Positions 10,549 to 21,479 of a DNA stretch of 64,000 bases are shown here, in pieces. The position numbers and the translations under genes were made by a program. Source of the stretch: Argentina anserina (lineage: Eukaryota; Streptophyta; Magnoliopsida; Rosales; Rosaceae); NCBI RefSeq assembly GCF_933775445.1, contig NC_065877.1, forward strand, positions 17,732,001 to 17,796,000, read 5' to 3'. The notes below the pieces were generated by a model. The model saw only the letters and a list, made by a program, of their open reading frames with translations. It did no database searches and was not told the DNA's origin. The first letter of the stretch is position 1. Each line of letters begins with the position of its first letter.

Positions 10549-13500
10549 TGGCTTTTGCTAGTCCCTTAGCAAAACAAAACAAAACAACACAAAACTCTAT
10601 TGCCCCTAAATGATTGCCTCAGAATCTCAAAACACATAGCTTTCAAGTTTAAGCATTTGCATGTAAGCACATAAATTCCAAGTTTCATAAACATGTTTCA
10701 TGGAATGAATAAGTAAGAAATGAGACAATAAGCACATAACATGTTTAGTTAATCCAATCCTCCTCACAAGGCATACTCTCTTCTTTTCACTCAGATTCAT
10801 GGTTATGATTCACACACAAGTTTATGCAAGAGAAAGGATAATAAAGCATGAAATAGCTTGCATATTTCATCAAATGAAAGCTCTTTGTGAATAACAAAAG
10901 GAAAACCTCATTTAACAACTAAGTGCACAAATGGACCAAAACCATATGCTCAACTGTTGTGATCATCTCCACAAACCAAGATTTGCTCATTTTAAGAATC
11001 ATTAGGATCATTATACAAGGTGAATGTTTAGGCTTAGGTAAAGGCATGGAATATCAAGGAATTACAAAGGTAATCATATAGACTTAGCAGAATAAACATC
11101 ATCCTTATAACACCACACACCATCAAGGGCCTTGGGCCCAATCATCATTTCTACCACAAAGTGAACATGAACAAAGGTCAAATAAACATTTTTAGACCTT
11201 CAATTACAACTCAACTCCAAATCACACATGGAAGACAACATATTTTCCTTTCTTTCCTTGTATTGCCGATCTCATCATTTTTCATTCATCATCATTTTTT
11301 TTTCTTTTTTTTTTTTCGGCATTTGCTTAAAAGCTTTTTCATATTTTCTTTTCTCATGTCTTCCACCCCACACTTATTTCATGCATCATCACAACATCAT
11401 CTCAAAAATAGTTCTGTCAAGTCTATAGGACAAGGTAGAGATAACTATACTAAGCATGGAGATAACATAGGTGATGAAGAAAAGGCTTAATGTAGGCTCA
11501 ATTGGGGTTCAACTAAGGGGTCCCAAGCAGGGCACATATAGGGATACATGGCTGTTTGTCTAAAGTGGTGGTAATCCTAGAAATGATCCATAAATCCCTT
11601 TCAAAATCAGAGCATTTTATGACTTAAAAGTTTCAACAATCACAAAAGATGAGTTCTAGTAAATTCTAGAGTCCATTAAAAGCTATGGCACATAGTCATT
11701 GAATATGCAAAGAATAATGAGGTTCACAAAACAACCACGAAATTTCATATTATCAGTCAAGAAGAAAGCATAGATAGGCTCAAAAACTCACAGGTTGTTA
11801 TGGACTTAGACTAACCAAACATGTATGCCATATTACATTCAATCAAAATCTCACATGTTCATACCAAATCCACATTATCAATGAAACTTACAATTCAATT
11901 CTTATGAAATGCAAAACCATCATCTATGCATTTAGAGACATAATCATCCTAGACTTTAGGGGCATCCTAAGACTCAAAACAACACATTTTTTTTTCGAAT
12001 TTTTTAAACATTTTTACGAATTTTTTTCTTTCTTTTTCGTTTATATCATGAAATCAAAGTAAAAATCAGCAAACAATGATCATGCAACCCTACCCCACAC
12101 TTAGAAAATTACATTGTCCTCAATGTAAGCTCAATAATCAGAATGTAATTCATAAGTATAGACTAAGATTACACATCAACACATATACAATTCAACCATA
12201 AGAGTGAAGGGATAAGAAAATTCAAACTCCCGTAGACGACTCCTCCACAGGTACGGTTGAAATGGGTTGCCTCCCATGCAGCGCTTAATGTTTATAGTCC
12301 TTTAGCCTAGACTCTTCACTTCTTTTTAAGTTGTAGGCCACGCCACTTAGAGTTCTACACCTCCAAATTTGTGCCTCTTTGACTATCAAAACTCAATCAT
12401 GTTCACCCACTCTTAAACTACATCGTATCAAGAAAAAGAACATTAGAAGAGTGAACATGGGAACTCAAAGAATAAGTTAGTATAATGTTAATGATTAAGT
12501 AAAAGTTAGTATAAGTGAAATTAATTGCAAATCATGAATCAAAAGTTAGAGTGTGGTGCAACTCTGCGTCTTGCAACACTTGTCGTCCTTCCCAAGTCAT
12601 TGAGAGCTTCAATCAACTGTTAAGAATAGAATTCTCCAACTCTTTCTTAAAATCACTATCTGGCAACTAAGGTATACAAAGACACACAAAATGTTAGAGA
12701 TTAAGTATAAAATGAAATAAAAGAAATGTTAGCAATTGAATAGAAATATAGTTAAACTTAAAGACAATTTTTTTTCTTTTTGTTCGAAATCTACAAATGT
12801 AAGAGTAATACTAAGTCTAATTGATTTTATTCACACACAATCCTAACTTTTAAGGTACGTGGAGCAGAGGAGCTAACTGTGCAATGGACTGAAATAGCCC
12901 AAGGTAAGGGTCTTGCTTTATCCGATATACCTTAAAAATTAGAATATTATTTTCTTTTGAAACTATATACATCTATTTATACAAAGTTATTTTCTAAGTT
13001 ATAAAGCGAGGTGGACGTGCGGCCTAAGTATATCGTCTAGACACAAACTCATTCATTTGTTTCAGAAGGCTGGATAGCTAGATTCAGAGATAGTTACAAG
13101 GCAGGACTCATTTGTTGGTAACCACGGAGAGCAAGCTCTCTATCGACTCCATCACCGAGATGTATGTCAGTCTATGGGCCTCTGAGATCCAATTTTGTAA
13201 ACCTTGAACCAGGGTAATGAAAATAGCAAGCCCCTTACTCAGCTCGGAATAACTTTGTGTGTTAGACTGCTCGCAAAGTGTTAATAAAAGCCGCCCTCAA
13301 CCCCAAGTGACCTTTGCAAGGTACAAATGGAGGGTTAAGGCTAATATTAACAAAATGGACTTTACCTATTCCATTCACCTTATAACTTACAATAAACTAA
13401 GCATAAATAAACATTTAGCTTCCTTAAAAATATAACTAAGTGTAACAAGTATCCTATATTTATATTACTACAACAATATAACAAATAACAACACAAACTC

Positions 13501-13669
13501 TATCACAATTAAAATTTAAGTTTTTTTTTTTTTTACTCCTTTCGGAGTTACTGTTCACAGAAGCACTATTTACGATTACTGTTCACATAAGCATATTAAC
13601 TAAAATACAATTATACAATTCACAATATAACACAAAATTAACACTTCAAAGCATTGAGAATTAATCAAT

Positions 13670-13687
13670 TCCCCGGCAACGGCGCCA
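13670..13687 (-). other. Primer-binding site (tRNA-Asp type), copy 3, perfect match
   Basis: On the minus strand this reads TGGCGCCGTTGCCGGGGA, matching all 18 bases expected for pairing with plant tRNA-Asp. It lies 3 bp from the LTR that borders the satellite. It probably keeps the ancestral state lost in copies 1 and 2. Confidence 0.88.
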
Positions 13688-13690
13688 AAA

Positions 13691-15433
13691 TGATAGAGCG
13701 TTCGTTTAGAACGTCTATAAAATACCCTGAAAAACATCATCGTTAGTATAGAATAAGCAGGGATCGTTCAGTCCGGGGAATCAAAAGGGCCTCAACACTT
13801 ATCATGTTATTGGGGGATTTGATTTGGATTCTAAAACTACAACTGAAAATAAATCCTAAATTACTTATATACAATTGATCAACCACTCATCACATAACCA
13901 AAACACGAATTCTACTCAAGAAACATGTATGACACGTATTGAATAACATATAGGCAGCAACTATTTTCGATTCTTCTTAAGTCAATTTCAATTCCAATTC
14001 TAATTAGAGCCCGAAGCGGTTCATCTAATCGTTAAGACTTCTTATTTATCTAGAATCAACGAAGCGTTCAATCCTAAACATATGCTAAAAAGAGTTCAAC
14101 ATAACGAAGCGTACTAGTTAAACACAAAGTAGCACATAAGCACATTAAGTCGAATTGGAGACATGTAAGCAAGCATGGCGTCACTCATCTTGATTAAACA
14201 TGCAAATTCCTAGAACTATCACAGCCCTATATAAGTATCCATAATTGAAACACGAAGCGCATATTCAATCAATGAACACTTTGGTGAATTAAATCGCAAC
14301 CCTAGGAGAACCATGGCCTTGGCTTCCTCAAGCATTGATTTAGATGCACAAATTCAAGGAATAAATTAAAATAAAACCTAAATATAAATTGAAAACCTAC
14401 TGCCCATAGATGCTACACACGGCACACACACATATTTCATGAGTTCATGCAATCAAAACATAAAACCAAAGAAGTCTGAATTTATGTTCTTCATATATGA
14501 AACCGAAAATAACATCCAATAATTCATACAATGAATTCGAAATTTGCAGAAAATAAAAAGAAAGATTACAAGTCATGGATGAATCACACATTAGAAACCT
14601 TCTAGGACGAAGCAAGGATGAATTCGAATTGGTGGAGGAGGAAGATGAGCACGGCTTGGTGATGATGGATGAAGGTTTTTGGCTTGAATTTTCTGGATGT
14701 TCTTGGGCAGCAATTCGACTTTGTTTGTGAGAGAATGGAGATGGCGAATTGTGAGGGAGGCCATGCCTTTTATAGAGGAAGGAGGAGAGGAGGGGCTGCT
14801 AGGGTTTTGAATGGGCTGATCCATGTATTTCCTTTTTTTTTTCTTTTCTTTCCTTCTCGATTGAATGATGATAATCTTTGTCAGCCACATGCATTCTCCC
14901 TTCTTCTAGACCACATGCATTCTTCAGAATTATCTCTTTGTTCTCTCCTTCCTTTTTCTTCTTTTGTTTCCTTCTTTTCTTATTCTTTCCATTTAATGGC
15001 TGGATGAACATTCCCTCCTTTAAGGCTGCATACTTCTTCCTTTTCATCTTATTCAGAAACTAAATTAGTTCTTTCCTTTTTCTCCTTTTGTTTCCTTCTT
15101 CTCCTCTTTCTTTCCATAATTTCCAAGTCATTATCTCACATTTAATTCTGAAAATAAGGAAAGGAAATAATAAATATAAATCACATATGTTACAGAATTA
15201 TCGAATAATAAAAATCCTAACCAAACTAGGTTTCCTAGTTCGACAAGGAATACTACTCTATAGCACTCTCGACAATTTCTGCATTTTACACCCGTTTTAG
15301 CACCAAAAGGGAATGAACGTCACTAAAGACTCCTAACTCGACTCAATGACTCTATACTACAATAATAAGGGCTAAGTAAAGTACGAATGGAGGTAAAAAC
15401 ATGTTAAGAACGTCGCACAAAGTGCTCCTATCA
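13691..15433 (-). repeat. Complete LTR copy 4, bordering the satellite
   Basis: It runs from TGATAG at 13691 to CTATCA at 15433 and is a full 1743 bp. On the minus strand this is the outermost 5' LTR of the array. In the other copies the CTATCA terminus is followed by the purine-tract complement; here it is followed at once by satellite sequence starting GTATCTTT. This is therefore a true outer boundary of the inserted element. The TATA box is at 14775-14766. Confidence 0.92.
14766..14775 (-). promoter_or_regulatory. LTR TATA box, copy 4 (outermost 5' LTR)
   Basis: CTATAAAAGG on the minus strand. A transcript from this promoter would run leftward through the whole array, away from the satellite. 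Confidence 0.65.
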
Positions 15434-15582
15434 GTATCTTTCTGTAAGGCTTTCGGATGCGCGTTTCTATTGAATTTGAGAGTTTTGCAAGTGTGGGAGT
15501 GTGTTTCTTTTGAACTGAGTATCTTTACATCGTTCGCGTATCTTTACTATTCCAATTGTGTATCTTTTCATTTCTCGTTTGA
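15434..15582 (+). repeat. Type 149-bp monomer, first unit of the array
   Basis: The modules are 15434-15518 (85 bp), then 19, 22 and 23 bp. It starts in phase directly after the LTR. It carries GATGCGCG and TTTTGAACTGA variants and a private C in the 19-bp module (GTTCGC). Confidence 0.92.
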
Positions 15583-15772
15583 GTATCTTTCTGTAAGGCT
15601 TTCTGATGCGAGTTTCTATTGAATTTGAGAGTTTTGCAAGTGTGGGAGTGTGTTTCTTTCAAACTGAGTATCTTTACATCGTTTGCGTATCTTTACTATT
15701 CCAATTCTGTATCTTTACATCGTTTGCGTATCTTTACTATTCAAATTGTGTATCTTTTCATTTCTCGTTTGA
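15583..15772 (+). repeat. Type 190-bp monomer
   Basis: This is the 149-bp plan plus one extra 41-bp pair of modules. It carries the marks usual for this class: TTTCTTTCAAACTG in the 85-bp module, CCAATTCTG in the first 22-bp module and TTCAAATTG in the second. Confidence 0.92.
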
Positions 15773-17575
15773 GTATCTTTCTGTAAGGCTTTCGGATGCG
15801 AGTTTCTATTGAATTTGAGAGTTTTGCAAGTGTGGGAGTGTGTTTCTTTTAAACTGAGTATCTTTACATCGTTTGCGTATCTTTACTATTCAAATTGTGT
15901 ATCTTTTCATTTCTCGTTTGAGTATCTATCTGTAAGGCTTTCGGATGCGAGTTTCTATTGAATTTGAGAGTTTTGCAAGTGTGGGAGTGTGTTTCTTTTG
16001 AACTGAGTATCTTTACATCGTTTGCGTATCTTTACTATTCCAATTGTGTATCTTTTCATTTCTCGTTTGAGTATCTTTCTGTAAGGCTTTCTGATGCGAG
16101 TTTCTATTGAATTTGAGAGTTTTGCAAGTGTGGGAGTGTGTTTCTTTCAAACTGAGTATCTTTACATCGTTTGCGTAGCTTTACTATTCTAATTCTGTAT
16201 CTTTACATCGTTTGCGTATCTTTCCTATTCAAATTGTGTATCTTTTCATTTCTCGTTTGAGTATCTTTCTGTAAGGCTTTCGAATGCGAGTTTCTATTGA
16301 ATTTGAGAGTTTTGCAAGTGTGGGAGTGTGTTTCTTTTAAACTGAGTATCTTTACATCGTTTGCGTATCTTTACTATTCCAATTCTGTATCTTTTCATTT
16401 CTCGTTTGAGTATCTTTCTGTAAGGCTTTCTGATGCGAGTTTCTATTGAATTTGAGAGTTTTGCAAGTGTGGGAGTGTGTTTCTTTCAAACTGAGTATCT
16501 TTACATCGTTTGCGTATCTTTACTATTCCAATTCTGTATCTTTACATCGTTTGCGTATCTTTACTATTCAAATTGTGTATCTTTTCATTTCTCGTTTGAG
16601 TATCTTTCTGTAAGGCTTTCGGATGCGAGTTTCTATTGAATTTGAGAGTTTTGCAAGTGTGGGAGTGTGTTTCTTTTAGACTGAGTATCTTTACATCGTT
16701 TGCGTATCTTTACTATTCCAATTGTGTATCTTTTCATTTCTCGTTTGAGTATCTTTCTGTAAGGCTTTCTGATGCGAGTTTCTATTGAATTTGAGAGTTT
16801 TGCAAGTGTGGGAGTGTGTTTCTTTTAAACTGAGTATCTTTACATCGTTTGCGTATCTTTACTATTCCAATTGTGTATCTTTTCATTTCTCGTTTGAGTA
16901 TCTTTCTGTAAGGCTTTCTGATGCGAGTTTCTATTGAATTTGAGAGTTTTGCAAGTGTGGGAGTGTCTTTCTTTCAAACTGAGTATCTTTACATCGTTTG
17001 CGTATCTTTACTATTCCAATTGTGTATCTTTTCATTTCTCGTTTGAGTATCTTTCTGTAAGGCTTTCGGATGCGAGTTTCTATTGAATTTTAGAGTTTTG
17101 CAAGTGTGGGAGTGTGTTTCTTTCAAACTGAGTATCTTTACATCGTTTGCGTATCTTTACTATTCCAATTCTGTATCTTTACATCGTTTGCGTATCTTTA
17201 CTATTCCAATTCTGTATCTTTACATCGTTTGCGTATCTTTACTATTCAAATTGTGTATCTTTTCATTTCTCGTTTGAGTATCTTTCTGTAAGGCTTTCGG
17301 ATGCGAGTTTCTATTGAATTTGAGAGTTTTGCAAGTGTGGGAGTGTGTTTCTTTTAAACTGAGTATCTTTACATCGTTTGCATATCTTTACTATTCAAAT
17401 TGTGTATCTTTTCATTTCTCGTTTGAGTATCTTTCTGTAAGGCTTTCGGATGCGAGTTTCTATTGAATTTGAGAGTTTTGCAAGTGTGGGAGTGTGTTTC
17501 TTTTAAACTGAGTATCTTTACATCGTTTGCGTATCTTTACTATTCCAATTGTGTATCTTTTCATTTCTCGTTTGA

Positions 17576-20500
17576 GTATCTTTCTGTAAGGCTTTCTGAT
17601 GCGAGTTTCTATTGAATTTGAGAGTTTTGCAAGTGTGGGAGTGTGTTTCTTTCAAACTGAGTATCTTTACATCGTTTGCGTATCTTTACTATTCCAATTC
17701 TGTATCTTTACATCGTTTGCGTATCTTTACTATTCAAATTGTGTATCTTTTCATTTCTCGTTTGAGTATCTTTCTGTAAGGCTTTCGGATGCGAGTTTCT
17801 ATTGAATTTGAGAGTTTTGCAAGTGTGGGAGTGTGTTTCTTTTAAACTGAGTATCTTTACATCGTTTGCGTATCTTTACTATTCCAATTGTGTATCTTTT
17901 CATTTCTCGTTTGAGTATCTTTCTGTAAGGCTTTCTGATGCGAGTTTCTATTGAATTTGAGAGTTTTGCAAGTGTGGGAGTGTCTTTCTTTCAAACTGAG
18001 TATCTTTACATCGTTTGCGTATCTTTACTATTCCAATTGTGTATCTTTTCATTTCTCGTTTGAGTATCTTTCTGTAAGGCTTTCTGATGCGAGTTTCTAT
18101 TGAATTTGAGAGTTTTGCAAGTGTGGGAGTGTGTTTCTTTCAAACTGAGTATCTTTACATCGTTTGCGTATCTTTACTATTCCAATTCTATATCTTTACA
18201 TCGTTTGCGTATCTTTACTATTCAAATTGTGTATCTTTTCATTTCTCGTTTGAGTATCTTTCTGTAAGGCTTTCGGATGCGAGTTTCTATTGAATTTGAG
18301 AGTTTTGCAAGTGTGGGAGTGTGTTTCTTTTAAACTGAGTATCTTTACATCGTTTGCGTATCTTTACTATTCAAATTGTGTATCTTTTCATTTCTCGTTT
18401 GAGTATCTTTCTGTAAGGCTTTCGGATGCGAGTTTCTATTGAATTTGAGAGTTTTGCAAGTGTGGGAGTGTGTTTCTTTTAAACTGAGTATCTTTACATC
18501 GTTTGCGTATCTTTACTATTCCAATTGTGTATCTTTTCATTTCTCGTTTGAGTATCTTTCTGTAAGGCTTTCTGATGCGAGTTTCTATTGAATTTGAGAG
18601 TTTTGCAAGTGTGGGAGTGTGTTTCTTTCAAACTGAGTATCTTTACATCGTTTGCGTATCTTTACTATTCCAATTCTATATCTTTACATCGTTTGCGTAT
18701 CTTTACTATTCAAATTGTGTATCTTTTCATTTCTCGTTTGAGTATCTTTCTGTAAGGCTTTCGGATGCGAGTTTCTATTGAATTTGAGAGTTTTGCAAGT
18801 GTGGGAGTGTGTTTCTTTTAAACTGAGTATCTTTACATCGTTTGCATATCTTTACTATTCAAATTGTGTATCTTTTCATTTCTCGTTTGAGTATCTTTCT
18901 GTAAGGCTTTCGGATGCGAGTTTCTATTGAATTTGAGAGTTTTGCAAGTGTGGGAGTGTGTTTCTTTTAAACTGAGTATCTTTACATCGTTTGCGTATCT
19001 TTACTATTCCAATTGTGTATCTTTTCATTTCTCGTTTGAGTATCTTTCTGTAAGGCTTTCTGATGCGAGTTTCTATTGAATTTGAGAGTTTTGCAAGTGT
19101 GGGAGTGTGTTTCTTTCAAACTGAGTATCTTTACATCGTTTGCGTATCTTTACTATTCCAATTCTGTATCTTTACATCGTTTGCGTATCTTTACTATTCA
19201 AATTGTGTATCTTTTCATTTCTCGTTTGAGTATCTTTCTGTAAGGCTTTCGGATGCGAGTTTCTATTGAATTTGAGAGTTTTGCAAGTGTGGGAGTGTGT
19301 TTCTTTTAAACTGAGTATCTTTACATCGTTTGCGTATCTTTACTATTCCAATTGTGTATCTTTTCATTTCTCGTTTGAGTATCTTTCTGTAAGGCTTTCT
19401 GATGCGAGTTTCTATTGAATTTGAGAGTTTTGCAAGTGTGGGAGTGTCTTTCTTTCAAACTGAGTATCTTTACATCGTTTGCGTATCTTTACTATTCCAA
19501 TTGTGTATCTTTTCATTTCTCGTTTGAGTATCTTTCTGTAAGGCTTTCTGATGCGAGTTTCTATTGAATTTGAGAGTTTTGCAAGTGTGGGAGTGTGTTT
19601 CTTTCAAACTGAGTATCTTTACATCGTTTGCGTATCTTTACTATTCCAATTCTATATCTTTACATCGTTTGCGTATCTTTACTATTCAAATTGTGTATCT
19701 TTTCATTTCTCGTTTGAGTATCTTTCTGTAAGGCTTTCGGATGCGAGTTTCTATTGAATTTGAGAGTTTTGCAAGTGTGGGAGTGTGTTTCTTTTAAACT
19801 GAGTATCTTTACATCGTTTGCGTATCTTTACTATTCAAATTGTGTATCTTTTCATTTCTCGTTTGAGTATCTTTCTGTAAGGCTTTCGGATGCGAGTTTC
19901 TATTGAATTTGAGAGTTTTGCAAGTGTGGGAGTGTGTTTCTTTTAAACTGAGTATCTTTACATCGTTTGCGTATCTTTACTATTCCAATTGTGTATCTTT
20001 TCATTTCTCGTTTGAGTATCTTTCTGTAAGGCTTTCTGATGCGAGTTTCTATTGAATTTGAGAGTTTTGCAAGTGTGGGAGTGTGTTTCTTTCAAACTGA
20101 GTATCTTTACATCGTTTGCGTATCTTTACTATTCCAATTCTATATCTTTACATCGTTTGCGTATCTTTACTATTCAAATTGTGTATCTTTTCATTTCTCG
20201 TTTGAGTATCTTTCTGTAAGGCTTTCGGATGCGAGTTTCTATTGAATTTGAGAGTTTTGCAAGTGTGGGAGTGTGTTTCTTTTAAACTGAGTATCTTTAC
20301 ATCGTTTGCATATCTTTACTATTCAAATTGTGTATCTTTTCATTTCTCGTTTGAGTATCTTTCTGTAAGGCTTTCGGATGCGAGTTTCTATTGAATTTGA
20401 GAGTTTTGCAAGTGTGGGAGTGTGTTTCTTTTAAACTGAGTATCTTTACATCGTTTGCGTATCTTTACTATTCCAATTGTGTATCTTTTCATTTCTCGTT

Positions 20501-21479
20501 TGAGTATCTTTCTGTAAGGCTTTCTGATGCGAGTTTCTATTGAATTTGAGAGTTTTGCAAGTGTGGGAGTGTGTTTCTTTCAAACTGAGTATCTTTACAT
20601 CGTTTGCGTATCTTTACTATTCCAATTCTGTATCTTTACATCGTTTGCGTATCTTTACTATTCAAATTGTGTATCTTTTCATTTCTCGTTTGAGTATCTT
20701 TCTGTAAGGCTTTCGGATGCGAGTTTCTATTGAATTTGAGAGTTTTGCAAGTGTGGGAGTGTGTTTCTTTTAAACTGAGTATCTTTACATCGTTTGCGTA
20801 TCTTTACTATTCCAATTGTGTATCTTTTTATTTCTCGTTTGAGTATCTTTCTGTAAGGCTTTCTGATGCGAGTTTCTATTGAATTTGAGAGTTTTGCAAG
20901 TGTGGGAGTGTCTTTCTTTCAAACTGAGTATCTTTACATCGTTTGCGTATCTTTACTATTCCAATTGTGTATCTTTTCATTTCTCGTTTGAGTATCTTTC
21001 TGTAAGGCTTTCTGATGCGAGTTTCTATTGAATTTGAGAGTTTTGCAAGTGTGGGAGTGTGTTTCTTTCAAACTGAGTATCTTTACATCGTTTGCGTATC
21101 TTTACTATTCCAATTCTATATCTTTACATCGTTTGCGTATCTTTACTATTCAAATTGTGTATCTTTTCATTTCTCGTTTGAGTATCTTTCTGTAAGGCTT
21201 TCGGATGCGAGTTTCTATTGAATTTGAGAGTTTTGCAAGTGTGGGAGTGTGTTTCTTTTAAACTGAGTATCTTTACATCGTTTGCGTATCTTTACTATTC
21301 AAATTGTGTATCTTTTCATTTCTCGTTTGAGTATCTTTCTGTAAGGCTTTCGGATGCGAGTTTCTATTGAATTTGAGAGTTTTGCAAGTGTGGGAGTGTG
21401 TTTCTTTTAAACTGAGTATCTTTACATCGTTTGCGTATCTTTACTATTCCAATTGTGTATCTTTTCATTTCTCCTTTGA
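17576..21479 (+). repeat. 488-bp trimers grouped into a 1464-bp higher-order repeat
   Basis: Eight trimers of 190+149+149 bp fill this block exactly. A second level is set by markers. CCAATTCTATATC replaces CCAATTCTGTATC in the 190-bp units at 18064, 18552, 19528, 20016 and 20992. CATATC falls at 17381 (just before the block), 18845 and 20309, exactly 1464 bp apart. Full copies are 17576-19039 and 19040-20503, with a partial third from 20504. Confidence 0.88.

Larger units (their letters stand above)
10536..13690 (-). mobile_element. Retroelement internal region, copy 3 (no gag/pol)
   Basis: This copy is 3155 bp. Two T-runs (near 11295 and 13568) are each one base shorter than in copies 1 and 2, which accounts for the 4898-bp period. 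It has a private C-to-A change near 13055 and a C at 13683 that restores a perfect match of the primer-binding site to tRNA-Asp. The shorter T-run joins two frames into a 109-codon frame at 11161-11490; this is a homopolymer artefact, not a gene. Confidence 0.85.
1..15433 (-). mobile_element. Tandem array of a non-autonomous Athila/Tat-like LTR retrotransposon
   Basis: Seen: the same sequence recurs head to tail with periods of 4900, 4900 and 4898 bp. It consists of a 1743-bp LTR alternating with a 3155-3157-bp internal region, so adjacent units share one LTR. On the minus strand each LTR is followed by a tRNA-Asp-type primer-binding site and preceded by a purine-rich tract, so the element reads right to left. 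The left end of the array lies outside the window. Known: LTR-internal-LTR-internal chains arise by unequal recombination between LTRs. The Athila/Tat assignment is inferred from the primer site and the post-pol signatures, because no coding domain remains to classify. Confidence 0.9.
15434..17575 (+). repeat. Satellite block next to the retroelement, irregular order
   Basis: It has 13 monomers in the order 149, 190, 149, 149, 190, 149, 190, 149, 149, 149, 231, 149, 149. No clear higher-order period holds until the 231-bp unit at 17047-17277. After that the order begins to match the next block (a CATATC variant at 17381). Confidence 0.85.

Noticed and set aside
11161..11490. 109-codon frame in internal copy 3, and the 87-codon versions in copies 1 and 2
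   Set aside because: It is phenylalanine-rich because of T-runs, and its length changes with a 1-bp difference in a homopolymer. It lies antisense to the element.
1..15433. Endogenous pararetrovirus
   Set aside because: Paired LTRs with TG...CA ends and a tRNA-Asp primer site mark an LTR retrotransposon; plant pararetroviruses use tRNA-Met and lack LTRs.
1..15433. Assembly artefact producing false tandem copies
   Set aside because: Copies differ by specific substitutions and homopolymer lengths, and the period changes from 4900 to 4898, so they are not one sequence pasted repeatedly. The exact copy number still needs long reads.
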